The notes under the pieces are model-generated. The model made no database searches and was not told the origin of the DNA. It saw nothing but the letters and a program-made list of their open reading frames with translations. From assembly GCA_051986465.1 (NCBI GenBank), contig JBPYFB010000461.1:1-11826 (forward strand): DNA of 11,826 nt. The letters run 5' to 3'. This DNA is from DATEJJ01 sp051986465 (GTDB lineage: Bacteria > Actinomycetota > Actinomycetes > Mycobacteriales > Micromonosporaceae). Shown one piece after another: positions 1 to 5,662 of the stretch. The position numbers and the translations under genes are program-made. How positions within the stretch are numbered: position 1 is the first letter of the stretch; each line of letters opens with the position of its first letter.

Positions 1-942
1 TACCAGGCGGGTGGCGCGGCCGATGTCCAACGGTTCCCCGGCACTTCCGAGAACGGCAGGGATCAGCGTTGCGTCACACGCCAGCCGCCGGGCGGTGGCC
101 GGGTGGATCGGGATGCCACTGCCCAGCCGGGCGCCGGGGGTGCTCACGGTGGTGGTCAGCCCGTCGCGCAGGGTCTGCCAGTCGATGGTCACCGAGACGT
201 GTGGCTTGGCCCCGCCCGCTTCGGGTGTGGCGGCGCCGGCCAGCCGGCACATCTGTACCAGGGCGTCGGCTCGGCGTGCTCCGGGTGAGCGGGTGTCTCC
301 AGGTATGGGCGGTGGGGTTAGCGCGCCGAGTGTGCTCAGGACGAGTTCGCCGCCGTCGGGGTCGAGTACGCCCTGGATGGAGACGCAGCCGTGGCTGGTG
401 CGGTCGACGGCGAGCCACCGGTCCTGGAACACGCGGCGGGCGCGCCGTTCGGCGGCTTCCGGGTCGAAGTGGTCGCGCACCCGAACCGCTGCCCGGCGCG
501 TGGCGCTCGGGCCGAGTGTGGCGGCCTGCTCGGCGAGCAGCTTGTCCGCGCCGGCCGCCAACGCCTCCGGCTGGATGTCTCGCGTCACCTCGGTGATGGC
601 CGCCGCGTGCGCGAAGGACATCTCCCCACGCCCATAAGCTTCCGCCACGTGCGGCAGCCCGGGCAGTGCCTTCGCTACCCGGATTTGGGTGGGTGCGTCG
701 CCCAGGTGTAGCCGGCAACGCAGCCACGCTTGTGTCGATACCGATCCGTCCACGGCGGCGGAGCCACGGCGGTGCGCCGCGCCGATCAGCCGGGTCCGCA
801 CGGCTTCGGTCTGGCACAGCAGCGGGTGCACCGCCCGCAGCGCGGCCAGTACCTCCACATCGGAGAGTGAGGCGAGGTCGAGGGTGGCCAACTCGGCCAG
901 GTCGGCGCGGAGCCGGTCAAGCACCCCCGCCGTCGTACCCAT
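1..942 (-). CDS. DUF222-domain protein (HNH endonuclease / 13E12-repeat type), 3' end outside window
   Basis: The minus strand is open without a stop from the ATG at 942 to the window edge (314 codons), starting MGTTAGVLDRLRADLAELA. The reading has the look of the actinobacterial DUF222 family: an alpha-helical N-terminal half (QTEAVRTRLIGAAHRRGS, then a stretch ending FAHAAAITEVTRD), a conserved DHFDPEAAERRARRVF segment near residues 157-172, an RWLAVDRT...GVLDPDGGELV segment, and GEPLDIGRATRLV at the edge. In this family that last motif directly precedes a C-terminal HNH nuclease domain, which would lie just left of the window and cannot be seen. The family is multicopy in many actinomycetes; its biological role is not established. 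No Shine-Dalgarno precedes the ATG, and a promoter sits so close that the transcript is probably leaderless. The gene is separate in function from the catabolic locus. Confidence 0.85.
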   Translation of the reverse strand, partial: MGTTAGVLDRLRADLAELATLDLASLSDVEVLAALRAVHPLLCQTEAVRTRLIGAAHRRGSAAVDGSVSTQAWLRCRLHLGDAPTQIRVAKALPGLPHVAEAYGRGEMSFAHAAAITEVTRDIQPEALAAGADKLLAEQAATLGPSATRRAAVRVRDHFDPEAAERRARRVFQDRWLAVDRTSHGCVSIQGVLDPDGGELVLSTLGALTPPPIPGDTRSPGARRADALVQMCRLAGAATPEAGGAKPHVSVTIDWQTLRDGLTTTVSTPGARLGSGIPIHPATARRLACDATLIPAVLGSAGEPLDIGRATRLV

Positions 943-948
943 GTACTG

Positions 949-978
949 ATTCTACCGGCCCCGAAGAGGTCAACTCAA
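949..978 (-). promoter_or_regulatory. Candidate promoter of the DUF222 gene, leaderless geometry
   Basis: On the minus strand TTGAGT (973-978) is followed by an 18-nt spacer and TAGAAT (949-954). The last base of the -10 box is separated by 6 nt from the A of the ATG at 942, which is the usual distance from a -10 to a transcription start. The mRNA would therefore begin at or next to the start codon, consistent with the missing Shine-Dalgarno. Read by eye; no promoter model was run. Confidence 0.5.
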
Positions 979-989
979 GGAATACCAAC

Positions 990-1001
990 ACTGTCCACAA
1001 T
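990..1001 (+). other. DnaA-box-like word CTGTCCACA within ACTGTCCACAAT
   Basis: The 12-mer ACTGTCCACAAT contains CTGTCCACA, which fits the actinobacterial DnaA-box consensus (TTGTCCACA with T or C first). It lies upstream of the predicted DUF222 promoter. Its exact reverse complement occurs at 5986-5997 inside pcaB. A single box does not make an origin. Confidence 0.35.
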
Positions 1002-1072
1002 AGACGAACGTTGAATTCACCCTGATCATGGACGATCGGCCCTCTCTGGGCGGCACTGGAGGGGCGCCGCGA

Positions 1073-1447
1073 CTACGTGTGGGTTTGGTAGCGGAGGAAT
1101 TCCTCGGCGTCGGTCTTGGTCGTCGGGGAGGCCGTCGGATGGTGTCGTACGTTGCGTAGCAGGTCCAGCCACGCTTCGGCGTTTGGTGGGTGGCCGTTGA
1201 GGATTCGGTTGACCATCCATACCGTGAGCGGTGTGGGCTTGCGGCGAATCGAGGCGGAGCAGGTGCTCATACTGGCCGGGCCACCCTTCGATGGTGTGTA
1301 CCAGCATGCCGGGCCACCGAGGTCGCGTGCCTCGCCGCAGAGGGACCGCAGGCGGGTCCAGCCGTTCGCGGCGACGTCGTTGTCATCGAAGTCGGCAGCT
1401 GTCAGAGCGTCGAAGTCTTGGGTGATGGCCGCCGCTGTCCGGTCCAT
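1073..1447 (-). CDS. Small hypothetical protein, possibly a doubly frameshifted gene
   Basis: This 124-residue ORF starts at an ATG preceded by AGAGG with 6-nt spacing, 27 bases after the pobA stop and in the same direction. The N-terminus (MDRTAAAITQDFDALTAADF) and the C-terminus (PLTVWMVNRILNG, then AEEFLRYQTHT) read like a normal soluble protein. The middle (about 1250-1310) reads as unlikely low-complexity residues (ACWYTPSKGGPASMSTC), whereas the neighbouring minus frame over the same bases gives the more protein-like MLVHTIEGWPGQYEHLLRLD. A coherent product would need one frame change near 1310 and a second near 1250. I do not recognise the family; the C-terminal part loosely recalls small immunity-like proteins, but this is only an impression. 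It may be a decayed gene, carry sequencing errors, or be a real protein with a divergent middle. Confidence 0.5.
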   Translation of the reverse strand: MDRTAAAITQDFDALTAADFDDNDVAANGWTRLRSLCGEARDLGGPACWYTPSKGGPASMSTCSASIRRKPTPLTVWMVNRILNGHPPNAEAWLDLLRNVRHHPTASPTTKTDAEEFLRYQTHT

Positions 1448-1474
1448 CCTCAGCCTCTTCTGCGCTCTGGCCGA

Positions 1475-2659
1475 CTAGCCCAGGTGCTCGACAGGTAGTG
1501 GCAGGCCCACGTAGTTCTCGGCGAGCGCCGTGGACGCGGCGCGCGAGGAGGTGACGTGGCGCAGCTGGGCCAGCTGCACCTCGGTACCGAACGCGTCGCC
1601 CGGGTTGGTATGCAGCATCGACGTCATCCACCAGGAGAAGTACGTGGCCCGCCAGATGCGGTTCAGGCAGGTCTGCGAGTACGCCGCCGCCGGTTCTTCG
1701 TTGCCGCGCGCCAGCAGCTCGACGAGCGCCTGCGCGAGTACCGCGACATCGGCGACCGCGAGGTTAAGGCCCTTGGCTCCCGTGGGCGGCACGATGTGCG
1801 CCGCGTCGCCGGCGAGGAACAGCCGCCCGTACCGCATGGGTGTGCTCACGAAGCTGCGCATCGGCGTGATGGCCTTCTCCCGGATCGGCCCCTCGCGCAG
1901 CGTCCAGCCGGAGAGCGCGAAGCGCCGGGACAGGTGCTCCCAGATGCGGTCGTCGGGCCAGTTCGCGACGTCGTCGTCGGCGTCGACCTGAAGGTACAGC
2001 CGGCTCACCTCGGGCGTACGCACGCTGTGCAGTGCGAAGCCGTCGGGGTGGTGCGCGTAGATGAGTTCGTCGGTGGAGGGCGGTACGTCGGCGATGATGC
2101 CGAGCCAACCGTACGGGTACCCGCGCTCGTACACGGTCACCTGGGACGGCGGCAGCGATGCGCGGCTGATCCCGTGGAAGCCGTCGCAGCCGGCGATGAC
2201 GTCAGCGCGTACCTCCCGGGCGGCGCCGGTGGAGTCCACGTACCGCAGCACGGGTGTGTCGGTGTCCCAGTCGGCGATGGCGGTCTGCGATACCTCGAAC
2301 TCGATGTGCGCTCCCGCGGCGAGCCGCGCGGCGACCAGATCCTTGACCACCTCGGTCTGCGCGTAGATCGTGACTGTGCGGTCAGTCAGGTCGCGGAAGT
2401 CGAGATGGTGGCGTTCCCCGGCGAACTGGAGATAGATGCCGCCGTGCTCGATGCCTTCCTTGTCGAGCCGGGCACCGAGGCCGGTGCCGCGCAGCAGGTC
2501 AACCGTGGCCTGTTCGAGCAGGCCGGCGCGCTGCCGGGCCTCGACATGCTCGCGGCTGCGGTCCTCCACGACGATCGACTCGACGCCGGCCTGGCCGAGC
2601 AGATGGGACAGGAGGAGTCCGGCCGGGCCTGCGCCGATGATCGCTACCTGGGTACGCAC
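1475..2659 (-). CDS. pobA: 4-hydroxybenzoate 3-monooxygenase
   Basis: This FAD-dependent aromatic hydroxylase converts 4-hydroxybenzoate, O2 and NAD(P)H to protocatechuate, the substrate of the pca pathway encoded next door. It has 394 residues, the normal family length. Visible motifs are the FAD dinucleotide-binding GAGPAG (9-14), the GCDGFHG segment (157-163) and GDAAHIVPPTGAKGLN (284-299). Positions equivalent to known Pseudomonas PHBH active-site residues are kept: R44, Y201, S212, R214, Y222, P292 (P293), N299 (N300) and Y383 (Y385). The start is a GTG with GGAG 6 nt upstream (2666-2669). Residues 33, 34 and 38 of the cofactor loop are D, R and H rather than the R, Q and Y of the NADPH-dependent Pseudomonas enzyme. 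The gene is divergent from pcaI and probably shares its control region. Function is near certain. Confidence 0.97.
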   Translation of the reverse strand: MRTQVAIIGAGPAGLLLSHLLGQAGVESIVVEDRSREHVEARQRAGLLEQATVDLLRGTGLGARLDKEGIEHGGIYLQFAGERHHLDFRDLTDRTVTIYAQTEVVKDLVAARLAAGAHIEFEVSQTAIADWDTDTPVLRYVDSTGAAREVRADVIAGCDGFHGISRASLPPSQVTVYERGYPYGWLGIIADVPPSTDELIYAHHPDGFALHSVRTPEVSRLYLQVDADDDVANWPDDRIWEHLSRRFALSGWTLREGPIREKAITPMRSFVSTPMRYGRLFLAGDAAHIVPPTGAKGLNLAVADVAVLAQALVELLARGNEEPAAAYSQTCLNRIWRATYFSWWMTSMLHTNPGDAFGTEVQLAQLRHVTSSRAASTALAENYVGLPLPVEHLG

Positions 2660-2699
2660 GGCTCACTCCAAAACACACCGAACCCGCGTTCTCCCAGCG

Positions 2700-2728
2700 A
2701 ACGTAGAGGATTGACTTAGCTATGGCAA
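2700..2728 (-). promoter_or_regulatory. Candidate pobA promoter
   Basis: On the minus strand TTGCCA (2723-2728) and TACGTT (2700-2705) are separated by 17 nt. Transcription would start near 2693, giving a leader of about 34 nt before the GTG at 2659. The -10 box overlaps the CCAGCGAAC half-site at 2694-2702. Read by eye. Confidence 0.45.
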
Positions 2729-2740
2729 GGATCGTAGGTT
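2711..2740 (+). promoter_or_regulatory. Candidate pcaI (pca operon) promoter
   Basis: TTGACT (2711-2716) is followed by an 18-nt spacer and TAGGTT (2735-2740). Transcription would start near 2747. The -35 box lies between the -35 and -10 of the opposing pobA promoter, so the two promoters cross. The -10 box overlaps the GTTCGCTGG half-site at 2738-2746, and the 15-bp palindrome at 2757-2771 lies just downstream of the predicted start. The -10 match is modest. Confidence 0.4.
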
Positions 2741-2756
2741 CGCTGGAAGTACACTC

Positions 2757-2771
2757 GTTCGCAAAGCGAAC
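2757..2771. promoter_or_regulatory. Perfect palindrome GTTCGC-AAA-GCGAAC, probable IclR-type operator
   Basis: The 15-bp palindrome GTTCGCAAAGCGAAC has two perfect 6-base arms around AAA. The same GTTCGC word occurs as a direct copy at 2738-2743 and inverted at 2697-2702. A palindrome plus an extra repeat copy resembles the operator plan known for the IclR-family activators PcaU and PobR of Acinetobacter. An IclR regulator is encoded in the same operon. The ligand and the sign of regulation cannot be read from the sequence. Confidence 0.65.
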
Positions 2772-2799
2772 CGGATACTTGTAGCAAAGACTGGCAAAG
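2761..2799 (+). repeat. Three GCAAAG direct copies before pcaI
   Basis: GCAAAG occurs at 2761-2766, 2784-2789 and 2794-2799, the first overlapping the palindrome. They may be accessory operator elements or chance in a short AT-richer stretch. They lie in the expected 5' leader of the pca transcript. Confidence 0.3.
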
Positions 2800-2810
2800 C
2801 TGGAAGGTTT

Positions 2811-3632
2811 ATGGCAGAGATCGTTCCGCTCCGTGAGGCGGTCGCCGCGCTCGTTCGCGACGGCGACACGGTCGCGATGGAGGGTTTCACCCACCTGATC
2901 CCGTTCGCGGCGGGGCACGAAATCATCCGGCAGCGGCGGCGCGACCTGACGCTGGTGCGGATGACTCCGGACGTCATCTACGACCAGCTCATCGGGATGG
3001 GATGCGCGCGCCGCCTGGTGTTCTCGTGGGGCGGCAACCCCGGAGTCGGCTCGCTGCACCGGTTCCGCGACGCGGTCGAGCGCGATTGGCCGGTACCGCT
3101 GGAGTTGGAGGAACACTCGCACGCGGGCATGGCCAACCGGTTCGCCGCGGGTGCGAGCGGGCTGCCGTTCGCGGTGCTGCGCGGCTACGTGGGCACCGAC
3201 CTGGCCGCGCACAACGGCAACATCAAGCCGATCACGTGCCCGTTCACGGGTGAGGTGCTGACCGCCGTGCCGGCGCTCAACCCTGACGTCACGGTCGTGC
3301 ACGCGCAGCGCGCCGACCGCGCCGGCAACGTCCAGATGTGGGGGATCACGGGGGTACAGAAGGAGGCGGTACTCGCCGCGCGGCGCAGCCTGGTCACCGT
3401 GGAGGAGGTCGTGGACGAGCTCGCGCCGCGACCGGGCGCCGTGGTACTGCCCGCCTGGGTGGTCAGCATGGTCGCGCAGGTCCCCGGCGGCGCGCACCCG
3501 TCCTACGCGCACGGGTACTCCACGCGCGACAACGACTTCTACGTCGCCTGGGACGCGATCAGCCGGGACCGCGAGACGTTCCAGGCGTGGATGGCCGCGC
3601 ATGTGCTGGCGGAAGCGGGGATCGGGAGATGA
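2811..3632 (+). CDS. pcaI: 3-oxoadipate CoA-transferase, alpha subunit
   Basis: This is one half of the heteromeric enzyme that moves CoA from succinyl-CoA to 3-oxoadipate, the next-to-last step of the beta-ketoadipate pathway. It has 273 residues, longer than the roughly 230 of Pseudomonas PcaI and closer to the glutaconate CoA-transferase-like alpha subunits of actinomycetes. It shows the family I CoA-transferase N-terminal glycine region (VAMEGFTHLIPF, 21-32), FSWGGNPGVGS (71-81) and the conserved VVHAQRADRAGNVQMWG stretch (162-178). The ATG is preceded by GGAAGG with a short 3-nt spacing. It is the first gene of the operon and its TGA overlaps the pcaJ ATG in ATGA. Substrate assignment rests on the neighbours: on sequence alone another dicarboxylate CoA-transferase is possible. 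Confidence 0.9.
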   Translation: MAEIVPLREAVAALVRDGDTVAMEGFTHLIPFAAGHEIIRQRRRDLTLVRMTPDVIYDQLIGMGCARRLVFSWGGNPGVGSLHRFRDAVERDWPVPLELEEHSHAGMANRFAAGASGLPFAVLRGYVGTDLAAHNGNIKPITCPFTGEVLTAVPALNPDVTVVHAQRADRAGNVQMWGITGVQKEAVLAARRSLVTVEEVVDELAPRPGAVVLPAWVVSMVAQVPGGAHPSYAHGYSTRDNDFYVAWDAISRDRETFQAWMAAHVLAEAGIGR

Positions 3633-4399
3633 GCTGGACCGCCGACGAGATGATGACGGTCGCCGCGGCGCGGGCGCTGCGCGAGGGCGCGGTGTGCTTC
3701 GTCGGTATCGGCCTGCCCAGTACCGCGGCGAACCTGGCCCGGCGTACCCACGCGCCCGGCCTCGTCCTCGTGTACGAGTCCGGCACGCTCGGCGCGAAGC
3801 CGGACTTCCTGCCACTGTCCATTGGGGACGGTGTGCTCGCCGACACGGCCGACTCGGTGATAAGCGTGCCGGAGGTCTTCAACTACTGGCTGCAGCCCGG
3901 CCGTATCGACGTCGGGTTCCTGTCCGCGGCCCAACTGGACCGGTACGCGAACATCAACACCACGGTCGTCGGTACCGACTACGCGCACCCGCGGGTACGA
4001 CTGCCGGGCGCCGGGGGAGCGCCGGAGATAGCGGCCTCCTGCCGGGAGGTCATCGTGGTGGTACGGCAGAGCCCGCGTACCTTCGTGGACCGCGTGGACT
4101 TCGTCACCAGTGTCGGCTTCGGCTCGGGGCCCGAGGATCGCAAGCGGCTGGGGTTGCGGGGTGCCGGGCCGCGTCTGGTCATCACCGACCTCGGTGAGCT
4201 GGAACCCGACCCGGTGACGTGCGAGCTGACGCTCGCCCGGCTGCACCCGGGCGCCACCGTCGAGCAGGTGCGCGCGGCGACCGGCTGGCCGCTGGCGGTA
4301 CGCGAGGACCTCGGCACCACGACGCCGCCCACCGAAACGGAGCTGCGCGTACTCCGGGATCTGGAAGCCAACAAAGGCCGATCGGGAGGTTCCCAGTGA
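3629..4399 (+). CDS. pcaJ: 3-oxoadipate CoA-transferase, beta subunit
   Basis: This is the catalytic partner of PcaI, 256 residues. The VYESGTLG segment (48-55) carries E50, which by family knowledge of the ESG motif is the glutamate that forms the acyl and CoA thioester intermediates. An LPGAGGAPEIAASC segment (125-138) matches the conserved glycine-rich loop of beta subunits. The start ATG overlaps the pcaI stop (3629-3632) and GGGAG lies immediately before it, so translation is probably coupled, as expected for subunits made in equal amounts. The next gene starts within the pcaJ stop (GTGA, 4396-4399). In Streptomyces coelicolor, pcaF lies between pcaJ and pcaH; here there is no space for it. 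Confidence 0.9.
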   Translation: MSWTADEMMTVAAARALREGAVCFVGIGLPSTAANLARRTHAPGLVLVYESGTLGAKPDFLPLSIGDGVLADTADSVISVPEVFNYWLQPGRIDVGFLSAAQLDRYANINTTVVGTDYAHPRVRLPGAGGAPEIAASCREVIVVVRQSPRTFVDRVDFVTSVGFGSGPEDRKRLGLRGAGPRLVITDLGELEPDPVTCELTLARLHPGATVEQVRAATGWPLAVREDLGTTTPPTETELRVLRDLEANKGRSGGSQ

Positions 4400-5112
4400 C
4401 ACTCATCCTGCCCAGCTACGAGCGGCCGCACGGCCTGCACCCGCCGCTGCTGAGCCCCGGGTACCGCTCCACGGTGCAGCGCGCCCCGTCCCAGGCGCCG
4501 ATCGTGCTGCCGCAGAACCTGACCGAGGTGACCGGGCCGCTGCTGGGCGAGGGCCGGATCAAAGACACCGACGCCGACCTGACCCGCCAGCACGCGGGTG
4601 AGCCGCTCGGCCAGCGCATCATCGTGCACGGGCGGGTACTCGACTCGGACGGCCGGGCGATCCCGAACACGCTCGTCGAGATCTGGCAGTCCAACGCGGG
4701 CGGCCGGTACCACCACGCGCGCGGGTACTGGCCCGCGCCGCTGGACCCCAACTTCACAGGCGGCGGCCGTACCCTCACCGACGACGAGGGGCGCTACCGG
4801 TTCGTCACCATCAGGCCGGGCAGCTATCCGTGGGGCAACCACTACAACGCCTGGCGGCCGGCGCACATCCACTTCTCGCTGTTCGGCCGGGCGTTCACCC
4901 AGCGGCTGGTGACGCAGATGTACTTCCCGGACGACCCGATGTTCCCGCACGACCCCATTTTCAACTCGATCCCCGACGAGCGGGCCCGCAAGCGCCTGAT
5001 CTCCCAGTTCGACATGGACTCGACCGAACCGGACTGGGCGCTGGCCTTCCGCTGGGACATCGTGCTGCGCGGCTCGGGCTCGACGCCGATGGAGGACCCC
5101 CACGATGACTGA
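4396..5112 (+). CDS. pcaH: Protocatechuate 3,4-dioxygenase, beta subunit
   Basis: This is the iron-bearing subunit of the intradiol ring-cleavage enzyme that turns protocatechuate and O2 into 3-carboxy-cis,cis-muconate. It has 238 residues. The four Fe(III) ligands of the family are present: Y105 (AGGRYHH), Y144 (PGSYPW), H157 and H159 (WRPAHIHF), with the conserved R154 next to them. The frame is open further upstream, but the GTG at 4396 is chosen because GGGAGG (4384-4389) lies 6 nt before it and it overlaps the pcaJ stop as GTGA. The resulting N-terminus, TLILPSYERPHGLHPPLL, fits beta subunits. Its end overlaps pcaG by 8 nt. Confidence 0.96.
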   Translation: MTLILPSYERPHGLHPPLLSPGYRSTVQRAPSQAPIVLPQNLTEVTGPLLGEGRIKDTDADLTRQHAGEPLGQRIIVHGRVLDSDGRAIPNTLVEIWQSNAGGRYHHARGYWPAPLDPNFTGGGRTLTDDEGRYRFVTIRPGSYPWGNHYNAWRPAHIHFSLFGRAFTQRLVTQMYFPDDPMFPHDPIFNSIPDERARKRLISQFDMDSTEPDWALAFRWDIVLRGSGSTPMEDPHDD

Positions 5113-5662
5113 ACTGGGCCTGACCCCGTCGCAGACGGTCGGACCGTACCTCCACTTGGGACTGCCGTGGGAGGACGGTCCGGAGGTGGTGCCGGAGGGT
5201 ACGCCCGGCAGTTTCGTGCTGTCCGGGCAGGTCTTCGACGGCGAGGGCACGGCGCTGTTCGACGCGCTCGTGGAGACGTGGCAGGCGGACCCGGCCGGCC
5301 GCTTCGCGCATCCGGACGACCCACGAGGGGCCACTGGCAGCTTCCGGGGCTTCGGCCGGTGCGCCACCGACGAGCAGGGCCGGTACTGGATCCGCACCGT
5401 GAAGCCGGGGCCGCTGCCCACGCCGGACGGGCGGGTGGAGGCGCCGCACCTGGACGTATCCGTATTCGCGCGCGGCCTGCTGGACCGGGTGGTGACCCGC
5501 GTCTACTTCGCCGACGAGGAGGAGGCGAACGCGGCCGACCCGGTACTGTCCATTGTGGATCCCGCGCGGCGCGGCACGATCGTCGCCAAGCGCGGCCCGG
5601 ACGGGTACCTGCTGGACATCCGGTTGCAGGGCGCCGGCGAGACGGTGTTCTTCGAGGTGTGA
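5105..5662 (+). CDS. pcaG: Protocatechuate 3,4-dioxygenase, alpha subunit
   Basis: This is the non-iron partner of PcaH, 185 residues, within the usual alpha-subunit length. It starts with the typical LTPSQTVGPYLHLGLPW and ends with DIRLQGAGETVFFEV, both characteristic of alpha subunits. The position equivalent to the beta ligand Y105 is F67 (AGRFAHP), as expected for a subunit that binds no iron. R132 in VVTRVYFADE is the probable counterpart of the Pseudomonas alpha-chain arginine that reaches into the active site; this is from memory of the family. The ATG lies inside the end of pcaH (8-nt overlap), which would support coupled synthesis. Confidence 0.96.
   Translation: MTELGLTPSQTVGPYLHLGLPWEDGPEVVPEGTPGSFVLSGQVFDGEGTALFDALVETWQADPAGRFAHPDDPRGATGSFRGFGRCATDEQGRYWIRTVKPGPLPTPDGRVEAPHLDVSVFARGLLDRVVTRVYFADEEEANAADPVLSIVDPARRGTIVAKRGPDGYLLDIRLQGAGETVFFEV

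Larger units (their letters stand above)
2694..2746. repeat. Inverted repeat CCAGCGAAC...GTTCGCTGG spanning both divergent promoters
   Basis: CCAGCGAAC at 2694-2702 and GTTCGCTGG at 2738-2746 are exact 9-base reverse complements. The match continues imperfectly outward to 12 of 14 bases. One arm covers the predicted pobA -10 box and the other the predicted pcaI -10 box. It probably forms paired operator half-sites for the linked IclR-type regulator; the repeat is seen directly, the binding is inferred. Confidence 0.65.

Noticed and set aside
74..817. Minus-strand frame of 247 codons inside the DUF222 region
   Set aside because: It is shifted relative to the continuous 314-codon DUF222 reading, which carries the family motifs and runs off the left edge.
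1026..1307. Separate 93-codon minus-strand gene starting at ATG 1307
   Set aside because: Only its first 20 or so residues look protein-like; they fit better as the displaced middle of the 1073-1447 ORF, and no ribosome binding site is evident.
2850..2870. Further GTTCGC word inside pcaI as an operator copy
   Set aside because: It is part of a Phe/Val-Arg coding context in GC-rich sequence, has no paired arm, and can be explained by chance.
2499..3815. Long open minus-strand frame (about 438 codons) across pobA's start, the control region and pcaI
   Set aside because: It is Arg/Pro/Ala-rich antisense translation of high-GC genes and runs through the divergent promoter region; pobA and pcaI have clear family motifs.
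4219..4395. Longer N-terminus for PcaH
   Set aside because: The extra residues are out-of-frame pcaJ sequence; the GTG at 4396 has GGGAGG at good distance and gives a normal beta-subunit N-terminus.
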